Positions 1 through 5,625 of a stretch of 10,236 bases of DNA are shown piece after piece (within the stretch, counting starts at the first letter, position 1; the number at the start of each line of letters is the position of its first letter). The notes below the pieces were generated by a model. That model ran no database searches and was not told where the DNA came from. It saw only the letters and a list, made by a program, of their open reading frames with translations. The translations under genes and the position numbers were made by a program. Source of the stretch: Acidimicrobiaceae bacterium (lineage in GTDB: Bacteria; Actinomycetota; Acidimicrobiia; Acidimicrobiales; Palsa-688); assembly GCA_003156795.1 (NCBI GenBank), contig PMHU01000281.1, positions 32,272 to 42,507 of the forward strand, in the 5' to 3' direction.

Positions 1-1167
1 GACCAACCCCGCCATTATTAGGAGACATCCCGAGAAGTACGCCCCGATCTGGCCACCGGTGCTTTTGGGACGCCCGACTTCGACGAAGTAGGCGAGCTCG
101 ATGACGCCCGCGGCGAGCGGAACCAGCCGGTACGCCTTAGGGGCGGGAGGAGTGACCTTCCGGTTCACGCCGAGCGGCGAGATCTGCACCCGTCTCAGGG
201 CGACACGCGCCGCCGCCGCGGCTGCCAACGGGATGCCGATCGCCACCGACACGACGTCGACCAAACCGAGCGACAGGTCGCCCGGGGCGAACGGCTGCCC
301 GGTGAAAGGGAAGTTCGTCAGTACCGGTCGGAGCAGGAAGAAGACGCCGAAGCCGACCGCCACCCCCCCGATGGCGGCGACCGACGCTTCGACCGCTGAG
401 ATCACTGAGACCTGGCGGGGAGTGGCACCGACGAGTCGCATGGCGGCGAAGCGCTGTTCCCGGCGCGCCGCGGACAGGCGCGTCGCCGTCCCGATGAAAA
501 TGAGGACGGGGAATAGCAAGGCCAGGGCTCCGACGGCGAGGATGGTCTGAATCTTGCTGGCATCCCAGCCATTGGGCCCATCGGTGTGAGCATCTGTGTT
601 GATGCCCGCTACTTCCATGCCACCTGCTTCGGATAGCTGCGCAGCGGTGTGACCGATCACGACTATCAGCGAGTTCGGAGACGGTAGGGCCGCGGCTCCG
701 ATGATCCCGATTTGTGTTCCCGGGAATCGATCGGCGAGCTCGGCGGCCGGGGTGGAGCGAAGGAGCCGGGTGAGCGCCGGCGAGGCGTAGAACTGCCCGG
801 GTCCCGGCAGATGCGAGATGCCCGGCGGCGTGGGCGAGTCGATCCCAGTAGCCGCAACATCGACTCGATCGATCGTCTTAGGGCCGAAGTGATCGACGCT
901 GTACATCCACCAGATCGGGTTGGACGCGGTCGAGGTGCCGGCTGCGTTACCGAGGTCGGCCGGGGGGATCGACGATATGGGTCCGGGCCGGCCCACCCCC
1001 GTGTTGAGCCACGCGGTGCGAGCGTTCTGGGCGTTGAGGGCGTTCATTCCGGCTAGGGCGATCAACAGCAGGCCGACGCCCAACGCCACGGCCGCGGCGG
1101 TGACGATCAGACGGACAGCCGCTTCTCGTCCCCCGTTGAGAGTAAGGCGGACACCGAGGCGGATCAC
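1..1167 (-). CDS. FtsX-family ABC transporter permease (C-terminus cut by window edge)
   Basis: The minus-strand frame stays open for 389 codons from a GTG at 1167 to the left edge, so this is the N-terminal part of a longer protein. It has a transmembrane helix at about residues 18-40, then an extracytoplasmic segment of about 165 residues, then helices at about 206-228, 256-279 and 303-320. A further hydrophobic stretch starts near 347. After the second helix comes the typical FtsX cytoplasmic segment (about 229-252), with RLSAARREQRFAAMRLVGAT and then PRQV. The layout matches MacB/FtsX-type permeases, which work with a LolD-like ATPase to move or extract lipids, peptides or drugs rather than acting as simple channels. 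The GTG overlaps the stop of the upstream ATPase gene by four bases (GTGA), indicating translational coupling. The substrate cannot be read from the sequence. The family is clear; the missing C-terminus and the substrate are the unknowns. Confidence 0.9.
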   Translation of the reverse strand, partial: MIRLGVRLTLNGGREAAVRLIVTAAAVALGVGLLLIALAGMNALNAQNARTAWLNTGVGRPGPISSIPPADLGNAAGTSTASNPIWWMYSVDHFGPKTIDRVDVAATGIDSPTPPGISHLPGPGQFYASPALTRLLRSTPAAELADRFPGTQIGIIGAAALPSPNSLIVVIGHTAAQLSEAGGMEVAGINTDAHTDGPNGWDASKIQTILAVGALALLFPVLIFIGTATRLSAARREQRFAAMRLVGATPRQVSVISAVEASVAAIGGVAVGFGVFFLLRPVLTNFPFTGQPFAPGDLSLGLVDVVSVAIGIPLAAAAAARVALRRVQISPLGVNRKVTPPAPKAYRLVPLAAGVIELAYFVEVGRPKSTGGQIGAYFSGCLLIMAGLV

Positions 1168-1883
1168 GACCCGACTCGATGGGTCGACATCGATCGGACC
1201 GTTCCGTCGCGGACGATGACTTCGCGATCGGCGTAGGCGGCCACCCGGGCTTCGTGGGTGACCAGCACGACGGTCGTCCCCTGTTGGCGGGCGGCCGCAA
1301 CCAGCAGCTCCATGACCTGTTCGCCGGTGAGCGAGTCGAGGGATCCGGTCGGTTCGTCCGCGAAAAGCACTTGGGGACGCGCGACGAGGCCGCGGGCGAG
1401 CGCGACGCGCTGGGCCTGCCCTCCAGAAAGCTCCCCGGATCGACGCTGCTCGAGTCCGCCGAGGCCGAGCTGACCGAACCACCCTCTAGCTTCCCTGAGC
1501 GCGTCGCCTCGACGGGCACCGCCCAGAAGCAGCGGAAGGGCGACGTTCTCTTCGGCGGTCAGCTCGGGGACGAGCTGACCGAACTGGAACACGAACCCGA
1601 AGTGGTCCCTACGGAGGGCGCTGCGCTCCTGTTCGCGCAGGGTGTCGACTCGACGCCCGCTGTAGTGGATCTCTCCCGAGTCGGGCGTGAGGATGCCGGC
1701 GAGACAGTGGAGAAGGGTCGACTTGCCCGAACCGCTCGGTCCCATCACCGCGAGGATCTCCCCGGCGCCCACTCTTACGCTGGCACCTTGAAGGGCCGGC
1801 GTGGCGCCAAAAGACAGCAAGGCGTGCCGCGCTTCGATCAGGCAGTCTTCGGAATCAGGTACGACGGGGTGCGGGGCCGTCAT
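1164..1883 (-). CDS. ABC transporter ATP-binding protein (MacB/LolD type)
   Basis: This 239-residue protein is a single nucleotide-binding domain that would energise the FtsX-like permease encoded immediately downstream. All the key motifs are visible: Walker A GPSGSGKST at 48-56, Q-loop glutamine at Q100, signature LSGGQAQRV at 152-160, Walker B VLFADE at 172-177 with catalytic E177, and the H-loop histidine H210 (LVTHE). The length is normal for the LolD/MacB-ATPase/FtsE group. I chose the ATG at 1883 because it overlaps the stop codon of the upstream PadR gene as ATGA. It also leaves a short N-terminal tail before the first strand. The frame remains open further upstream, but that extension is Arg/Pro-rich and antiparallel to the PadR gene, so it is not believed. 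The gene ends in a GTGA overlap with the permease. The transported substrate is unknown. Confidence 0.95.
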   Translation of the reverse strand: MTAPHPVVPDSEDCLIEARHALLSFGATPALQGASVRVGAGEILAVMGPSGSGKSTLLHCLAGILTPDSGEIHYSGRRVDTLREQERSALRRDHFGFVFQFGQLVPELTAEENVALPLLLGGARRGDALREARGWFGQLGLGGLEQRRSGELSGGQAQRVALARGLVARPQVLFADEPTGSLDSLTGEQVMELLVAAARQQGTTVVLVTHEARVAAYADREVIVRDGTVRSMSTHRVGS

Positions 1884-2404
1884 GCCCGCACCATTTCCGA
1901 CAGCGCGTCGAGGCGGGCGCAGGTCAGGTCTATCCACCGCAGATCGGCTTCGAGATGGAACAGGCCGTGGTCGGCAAGCAGAGCGTCTACCGCGCCCCCC
2001 GACCGCTTGAGCTCGGTCAGCTCTCTCATTCGCTGGAGGTGTGCGGCGCGCTGGGTATCGAGGTAGCGCTCGGCTGATCGGCCAAGCATGAGGGCCAACA
2101 CGACTTTCACGAACAGCACGGTCTGGAGGTGCGGCTCGGGTTCGACCGGCTCGGCGAGCCAATCTGCGATCTCGAGCCGGCCAGATTCGGTGATGGCGTA
2201 GCGCTTTCGGTCAGGTCCGGCGCCCGGTTCGGCGTCTCCAGGCACCACCTTGCCGTCCCGGGCCAGCCGGGCCAGGGTGGCGTACACCTGCCCGAACGGG
2301 AGCGGCTTGCCGCGGCCGAAGTAGGCGTCGTAGTCGCGTTTCAAGTCGTAGCCGTGGCTCGGCTCTCGCTCGATCAGGCCAAGGAGGGCGATGGGAACGC
2401 TCAT
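1880..2404 (-). CDS. PadR-family transcriptional regulator
   Basis: This 174-residue protein has the two-part structure of PadR-like regulators. An N-terminal winged helix-turn-helix covers about residues 4-80, with the diagnostic LLGLIEREPSHGYDLKRD, then LPFGQVYATLARL, then KRYAITESGRLEI. The C-terminal part (about 90-170) is helical and would form the dimerisation domain (Vir_act_alpha_C type). Members of this family usually repress a neighbouring transporter or detoxification operon and are released by a small ligand. Here the gene is first in an operon with an ABC ATPase (ATGA overlap) and an FtsX permease, so control of that transporter and of itself is the natural inference. There is no good Shine-Dalgarno sequence before the ATG at 2404. 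A -10-like hexamer ends only seven bases away, pointing to a leaderless mRNA. The ligand is unknown. Confidence 0.93.
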   Translation of the reverse strand: MSVPIALLGLIEREPSHGYDLKRDYDAYFGRGKPLPFGQVYATLARLARDGKVVPGDAEPGAGPDRKRYAITESGRLEIADWLAEPVEPEPHLQTVLFVKVVLALMLGRSAERYLDTQRAAHLQRMRELTELKRSGGAVDALLADHGLFHLEADLRWIDLTCARLDALSEMVRA

Positions 2405-2441
2405 ACCTAGGAGAATACACTGAGAGTATACTCGACGTCAA
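2405..2441 (-). promoter_or_regulatory. Promoter of the PadR-ABC operon, probably leaderless
   Basis: Reading the minus strand, a -35-like TTGACG (2441..2436) is followed after 18 bases by a -10-like TATTCT (2417..2412). The PadR start codon begins seven bases later, at 2404. With this spacing transcription would start at or next to the A of the ATG, giving a leaderless mRNA, which is common in actinobacteria. The element match is seen in the sequence; activity is inferred. Confidence 0.6.
2411..2433. promoter_or_regulatory. Candidate PadR operator: perfect palindrome plus a related second copy
   Basis: A perfect 10-base palindrome, GAGTATACTC (2424..2433), lies between the -35 and -10 elements of the PadR promoter. 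A related word, GAGAATACAC (2411..2420), matches it at 8 of 10 positions, starts 13 bases away in the same orientation and overlaps the -10 element. Dyads inside their own promoter are typical of autorepressing PadR proteins. The regulator assignment is inference. Confidence 0.5.
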
Positions 2442-2460
2442 TAGAGGTTTTGGAGTACGC

Positions 2461-2488
2461 CCGACGCGCCCGGCTCGCCCGCCGTCGG
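2461..2488. repeat. Short inverted repeat in the gap between the SRPBCC gene and the PadR gene
   Basis: Six-base arms CCGACG (2461..2466) and CGTCGG (2483..2488) flank a 16-base GC-rich loop. It lies downstream of the SRPBCC stop on the minus strand, so it could help end transcription of the sigma-SRPBCC operon. The stem is short, the loop is long and no T-run follows, so this is weak. The remaining bases of the 2442..2524 gap show nothing else. Confidence 0.22.
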
Positions 2489-2524
2489 CCTCGCAGGTTG
2501 TCGCCAGCCACAGTCGGCCGAAGG

Positions 2525-3025
2525 TCAGCCGGGGAAGCCGTTTTTTGCGAGCCGGGTCAAGTTGTCGAGATCGGACCTGGTTTCGCGGCGAAGGTACCTT
2601 CGAACGAATGTCGTGCCCGGAAGGGGGACCGCCTCCACGTGACAGAAGTGGGTCCGGGCGCCGTCGCTGTGGGGCTCGGCGGCCATGATCACCAGATACA
2701 GGCGAGCCGCACCCCGCATCAGGCAGAAGCCGTCTTCCAGACGTACGTCGAACGGAAGGGGCAGCGCGAAGGCGGTCGCGGTCAGACTCACCAGGTCCAC
2801 CCCGGGTTCGCCTGGCGCCGGTCGGCGGCTACGGACGCGGACCCGGGTGACGGTTGTGTCGAATTGGGGAATCGAGTGCTCGAGGTCACTGATCCATGAC
2901 CACACGGCTCGATAGGGGGCGTCGAGCACCCCTTCGACCCAGGCCGCGCTGGGCCATGCCGACGCCAGAACTTTGGCTCGGGCCACGGGGCCGAGGCTCG
3001 CGGTGGGCCATTCCTCCGGGTTCAC
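2525..3025 (-). CDS. SRPBCC-fold (START/polyketide cyclase-like) protein coupled to an ECF sigma factor
   Basis: With the start used here the protein has 166 residues. The stretch from about 30 to 65 (WVEGVLDAPYRAVWSWISDL followed by HSIPQFDTTVTRVRV) has the pattern of the first strand and helices of SRPBCC proteins. These form a deep hydrophobic ligand pocket. Strands follow at about 76-115 and 124-133, and an Arg-rich helix closes the C-terminus. No signal peptide is seen. The GTG at 3025 overlaps the sigma factor stop as GTGA and has AGGTGG five bases upstream. A GTG nine bases further up (3034) is in frame but has no ribosome-binding site. Overlap with the sigma gene implies a linked role: it might bind a hydrophobic ligand, modulate the sigma factor, or be a co-regulated enzyme. 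Those roles are guesses. Fold assignment is moderately sure; function is unknown. Confidence 0.72.
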   Translation of the reverse strand: MNPEEWPTASLGPVARAKVLASAWPSAAWVEGVLDAPYRAVWSWISDLEHSIPQFDTTVTRVRVRSRRPAPGEPGVDLVSLTATAFALPLPFDVRLEDGFCLMRGAARLYLVIMAAEPHSDGARTHFCHVEAVPLPGTTFVRRYLRRETRSDLDNLTRLAKNGFPG

Positions 3026-3519
3026 TCGTTCCACCTACCGGCGAAAGCCTTGCGGGCCCGGTGGAGACGGGACTTGGCGGTGCCTTCGGGCATGTTGAGC
3101 AGCGCCGCGACCTCGGCCTCGGCCAATCCGTCCATGTCCCGCAGGACGAGGATCGCTCGTTGGGCCGGCGGCAGCCGGGCGAGGGTCGCCCTCACGTCGA
3201 TGGCGCCATCGAGATCTATCAAGCGCGCCGGGGTGAAGTCGAGGGTCGCCTGGTCAGAGAGGATCGGCTCCGCAGTTGCCTGCCTCATGGCCTCGCGAAC
3301 GGCGATGCGGCGGACCCAACCCCGCACGGCTTCCGGCTGGCGCAAGGCGCCGAGGTTTCTAAGTACGGCGATCATGGTTTCCTGCACTGCGTCGTCTCCC
3401 TTGTCCATGGCGATGGCGCCGCAAATACGACCTACGTAGGGCAAAAGGGCGCGCACGAGCGCGTCCATGGCTTCGGGGTCGCCCCGCTGGGCGGCCCGGA
3501 CTACCTGCTCCACGTCCAT
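3022..3519 (-). CDS. ECF-type RNA polymerase sigma factor
   Basis: The 165-residue protein has the two domains of a minimal group 4 sigma factor. Region 2 covers about residues 4-80, with DAVQETMIAVLRNLGAL at 43-59 and RGWVRRIAVREAMR at 66-79. Region 4 covers about 108-160, with ARLPPAQRAILVLRDMDGLA then EAEVAALLNMPEGTAKSRLH and RARKAF, a clear helix-turn-helix for the -35 element. It would direct RNA polymerase to a small regulon. No anti-sigma gene is adjacent; the next gene (GTGA overlap) encodes an SRPBCC protein instead. I chose the ATG at 3519 because it gives a normal ECF N-terminus. An ATG at 3564 and a GTG at 3513 are in-frame alternatives, and the GTG would suit a leaderless transcript. 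The frame stays open to 3987, but that extension runs antiparallel to the oxidoreductase gene and has no sigma-like sequence. Confidence 0.9.
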   Translation of the reverse strand: MDVEQVVRAAQRGDPEAMDALVRALLPYVGRICGAIAMDKGDDAVQETMIAVLRNLGALRQPEAVRGWVRRIAVREAMRQATAEPILSDQATLDFTPARLIDLDGAIDVRATLARLPPAQRAILVLRDMDGLAEAEVAALLNMPEGTAKSRLHRARKAFAGRWNE

Positions 3520-3520
3520 A

Positions 3521-3555
3521 AGAGGCGGGAACCTTTCGGCAGGTTCCAATCCTCT
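3521..3555. promoter_or_regulatory. Imperfect dyad filling the divergent sigma/oxidoreductase intergenic region
   Basis: The inner arms are perfect, GGAACCT (3528..3534) and AGGTTCC (3541..3547), around the six-base loop TTCGGC. Outer arms AGAGG (3521..3525) and CCTCT (3551..3555) are also complementary, separated from the inner arms by two bases on one side and three on the other. GGAAC appears on both strands facing outward, as the -35 word of many ECF promoters would. The dyad takes up 35 of the 43 bases between the two start codons. It could be paired ECF promoters or a dimeric operator; the sequence does not decide. Confidence 0.55.
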
Positions 3556-3562
3556 AGTGGGC

Positions 3563-4738
3563 ATGACACCGAACAGTCGTACCACCGTCGTCGGAGGTGG
3601 CCTTACCGGACTGGTGGCGGCTATTGCCCTCGCCGAGGGCGGGGCCGGCGTGACGCTCCTCGAAGCCCAGAGCACGCTGGGAGGCAGGGCGCGGACGTCG
3701 TCGCCTCCGTTCCGGGCGAACTTGGGACCCCATGTGCTGTACTGCGACGGCCCCGCCTGGGTGTGGCTGTCGGAGCGAAAGCTGGTGGACGACCGAATCG
3801 CACCCCGGGCTCCCCTCGCCACCATGGCCGCGATTCGCTTCCGGGTGTCGGGGTCAAGGCGACGGGTTCCCCCCGGATCCATGGTCAAAGCCGTCATGAC
3901 CAGAGGCGCGGTTGCGCCGGTGTCGGAGACTTTCTTCGAGTGGGCGACCCGGCAGTGGGGTCCCGAGGTGGCGCGGTTGCTCAGCAACCTGGCCGGAGTC
4001 TTTACCTTTGACTACGACCCCGGGCGGCTGTCCGCGGCCTTCGTATGGGAGAGGCTGCGCCGGGTCTTCGCGCCGCGCTTGCCCACGGCCAGGTACGTAA
4101 CGGGAGGCTGGGGAGTTCTCGTGGACCGTCTAGCCGAGAGGGCGGTCGCTCTCGGCGTCGAGATACGAACCGGGTCTGGAGCCGAGCGGCTGCCGGAATC
4201 CCGTCCAGTGATCATCGCCACCGAGCTTCGCTCGGCCCGGGCCCTGCTGGGCGACGAGTCGGTGCGCTGGGAAGGTTCGCACGTAGCCTTGCTCGACGTC
4301 GGCATCTCCGCCCGCCGGGGTGATCCGTTCGTGGTCTCCGACCTCGACGCGCCGGGGTGGGTGGAGAAGTTCTCCGCGGCCGATCGGTCTCTGGCTCCCA
4401 AAGGACGAGATCTCGTGCAAGTCCAGATAGGGCTTCGACCGGCGGAGACCCTGGAGGACGGCGTGGGGCGAGCCGAGGACTTGCTCGACTGCGGATACCC
4501 CGAATGGCGCACCCGCGAGCACTGGCGCCGCCGTTCGGGCTTGCAGTCCCGCAGCGGAGCCCTGGACCTGCCCGGCTCCACATGGGAGGATCGGCCCGCC
4601 ATCGATCGCGGCGACGGAGTATTCCTCGCCGGCGACATGGTCGCGGCGCCGGGGCTTCTATCCGAAGTGGGCTTCAACTCAGCTTTGAGGGCTGCGGAAC
4701 TGGCCCGGTCGGTCCTGACCCGAGCCGTCGCCGTATAA
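3563..4738 (+). CDS. FAD-dependent oxidoreductase, phytoene desaturase / protoporphyrinogen oxidase-like
   Basis: The protein has 391 residues. It opens with a dinucleotide-binding fold: VVGGGLTGLVAAIALAEGGA at 9-28, with the glycine motif at 11-16 and the ribose-binding glutamate E34 in TLLEA. LGGRART follows at 39-45, as in amine oxidase / carotenoid desaturase enzymes. A second FAD contact is VFLAGDMVAAPGLLSEVGFN at 353-372, with D358. The family oxidises or desaturates hydrophobic substrates such as carotenoids, porphyrinogens or amines. At 391 residues it is shorter than typical phytoene desaturases (about 490-510), so it is probably a different activity. The ATG at 3563 is preferred because the Rossmann motif begins eight residues later; a GTG at 3557 is in frame. 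It diverges from the ECF sigma gene with only 43 bases between the starts, so it is a likely sigma target. No second carotenoid or haem gene is nearby; the substrate is unknown. Confidence 0.85.
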   Translation: MTPNSRTTVVGGGLTGLVAAIALAEGGAGVTLLEAQSTLGGRARTSSPPFRANLGPHVLYCDGPAWVWLSERKLVDDRIAPRAPLATMAAIRFRVSGSRRRVPPGSMVKAVMTRGAVAPVSETFFEWATRQWGPEVARLLSNLAGVFTFDYDPGRLSAAFVWERLRRVFAPRLPTARYVTGGWGVLVDRLAERAVALGVEIRTGSGAERLPESRPVIIATELRSARALLGDESVRWEGSHVALLDVGISARRGDPFVVSDLDAPGWVEKFSAADRSLAPKGRDLVQVQIGLRPAETLEDGVGRAEDLLDCGYPEWRTREHWRRRSGLQSRSGALDLPGSTWEDRPAIDRGDGVFLAGDMVAAPGLLSEVGFNSALRAAELARSVLTRAVAV

Positions 4739-4814
4739 GGACCAACGGCCGGAAGTGCGGTGTTCTGATCCCAAGGGCGACGTGAGCCAGGAGGACCCAG
4801 GAGCCACCGGCCGG

Positions 4815-5120
4815 CTAGACGTCGAACGAGCCGCCGGCTCTCCAATAGAACCCTTGGCGACGCTCCATGAAGCCTTCGTCGACGAGATACCGGCGCAGGG
4901 CGGCGAAGTCCGGGTGGAAGCGCCCCAACATCCGGTTCACGGTCGCTTCGGGGTAGACCCGGCCCGGCTCGAACTGTTGAGCCAGCCAGTCGAGCACCAG
5001 CCGCCGCTTCGCAAGGCGAGCCGGAATGGCGACCAGCCGCCCCCGACTCACGAATCGCCGAACGATCGGGTCACGGGGGAGGAGACTGATGTCGGCGCCG
5101 GAACCGGCCACGACTCCCAC
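4815..5120 (-). CDS. DUF2087-domain protein, stand-alone
   Basis: This small basic protein of about 101 residues has one recognisable domain from about residue 15 to 94: RDPIVRRFVSRGRLVAIPAR, LAKRRLVLDWLAQQFEPGR, YPEATVNRMLGRFHPDFAAL and RRYLVDEGFMERRQGFYWR. This matches my knowledge of DUF2087, a wing-like module often found at the end of ArsR/GntR-like regulators or as a short separate protein. It usually looks nucleic-acid-binding, but its biochemical role is not established. No separate helix-turn-helix is fused here. The GTG at 5120 is the furthest plausible start, and a GTG three codons downstream is equally possible; neither has a strong ribosome-binding site. It lies 34 bases after the stop of the upstream hypothetical gene on the same strand, so the two may be co-transcribed. 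It converges with the oxidoreductase gene over a 76-base gap that shows no clear terminator. Confidence 0.8.
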   Translation of the reverse strand: MGVVAGSGADISLLPRDPIVRRFVSRGRLVAIPARLAKRRLVLDWLAQQFEPGRVYPEATVNRMLGRFHPDFAALRRYLVDEGFMERRQGFYWRAGGSFDV

Positions 5121-5154
5121 CGTACCGCCGCATGGGGCGGTGCCGGTGTCGGTC

Positions 5155-5505
5155 CTATCCGAGATGGGGTGTGGTGACCACGAGCTGGGCGTTCAGATCG
5201 CAGCAGCTGAGCCGTCGATCGGGGACGGAATGTCCGTTTACCACGCTGACCACTTCGACCCAACCTGTGGTGCTGTGGCGGACGGCGTCGGCGGCGGTCG
5301 TCAGGCCGGCGGCCACGAGATCCACGGCTTTGCTACTAGCCGGCGCACACAGCCACGAGAGCTCCTTGTCCTTGCGCTCGCCTTCGACGATCAGCCAGCG
5401 CTGCCCGGTGAAGTCGGTCGCCGAGCAAACCACGGGGTCGTCATGGTGGCGTTCCAGTACCTCATCGATGAAGAGCTCCAATCCAAACCCACAGAATCTC
5501 AGCAT
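5155..5505 (-). CDS. Hypothetical protein (116 aa), not recognised
   Basis: I do not recognise this protein with confidence. It has 116 residues and begins LRFCGFGLELFIDEVLERHH. Next come strand-like stretches DPVVCSATDFTGQRWLIVEG (about 23-42) and ELSWLCAPASSKAVDLVAAG (about 48-67). The C-terminal half contains GWVEVVSVVN (81-90) and LSCCDLNAQLVVTTP. Cysteines occur at 5, 27, 53, 101 and 102 with no CXXC pattern, and there is no signal peptide or membrane helix. The general look, a small alpha/beta protein with a display-like 'YLIVEGER' strand, vaguely recalls DUF6575-type hypotheticals, but I would not assert it. The ATG at 5505 is chosen because GAGGG stands eight bases upstream; the frame stays open to 5595 without further support. 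Base composition is somewhat more A/T-rich than the flanking genes, especially toward the start, so acquisition by transfer is possible. Confidence 0.65.
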   Translation of the reverse strand: MLRFCGFGLELFIDEVLERHHDDPVVCSATDFTGQRWLIVEGERKDKELSWLCAPASSKAVDLVAAGLTTAADAVRHSTTGWVEVVSVVNGHSVPDRRLSCCDLNAQLVVTTPHLG

Positions 5506-5612
5506 TGCACTCACCCTCGCTCGGACCTTTAGCTCCGGCTTCCACAGTGCGCCGGCCACGTCAAGGGACACGCAACGCAACACCAAGATACACACAACGT
5601 CAGTCCCAGCCG

Positions 5613-5618
5613 TAGCCT
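5613..5618 (+). promoter_or_regulatory. Possible -10 element for a leaderless acyl-CoA dehydrogenase mRNA
   Basis: TAGCCT fits the actinobacterial TANNNT -10 pattern and ends seven bases before the GTG at 5626. That GTG has no Shine-Dalgarno sequence. No convincing -35 is present. The rest of the 5506..5625 divergent gap holds only a weak TTGACG on the minus strand with no good -10 partner, and I see no clear operator. Confidence 0.25.
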
Positions 5619-5625
5619 CGGGCCC

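Noticed and set aside
101..550. Plus-strand open frame opposite the permease
   Set aside because: The minus-strand frame here is a clear FtsX permease with membrane helices; the plus frame is Ala/Thr/Arg-rich and featureless.
1884..2162. N-terminal extension of the ABC ATPase frame up to 2162
   Set aside because: It overlaps the PadR gene on the same strand in another frame, is Arg/Pro-rich, and the ATGA-coupled start at 1883 gives a standard ATPase.
3520..3987. Long N-terminal extension of the sigma factor frame up to 3987 on the minus strand
   Set aside because: It runs antiparallel to the well-supported FAD oxidoreductase gene, has no sigma-like sequence and would make the protein about twice the normal ECF length.
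4739..4814. Search for a terminator between the converging oxidoreductase and DUF2087 genes
   Set aside because: No stem of useful length or T-run was found; only short GC-rich palindromes such as CCGGCCGG.
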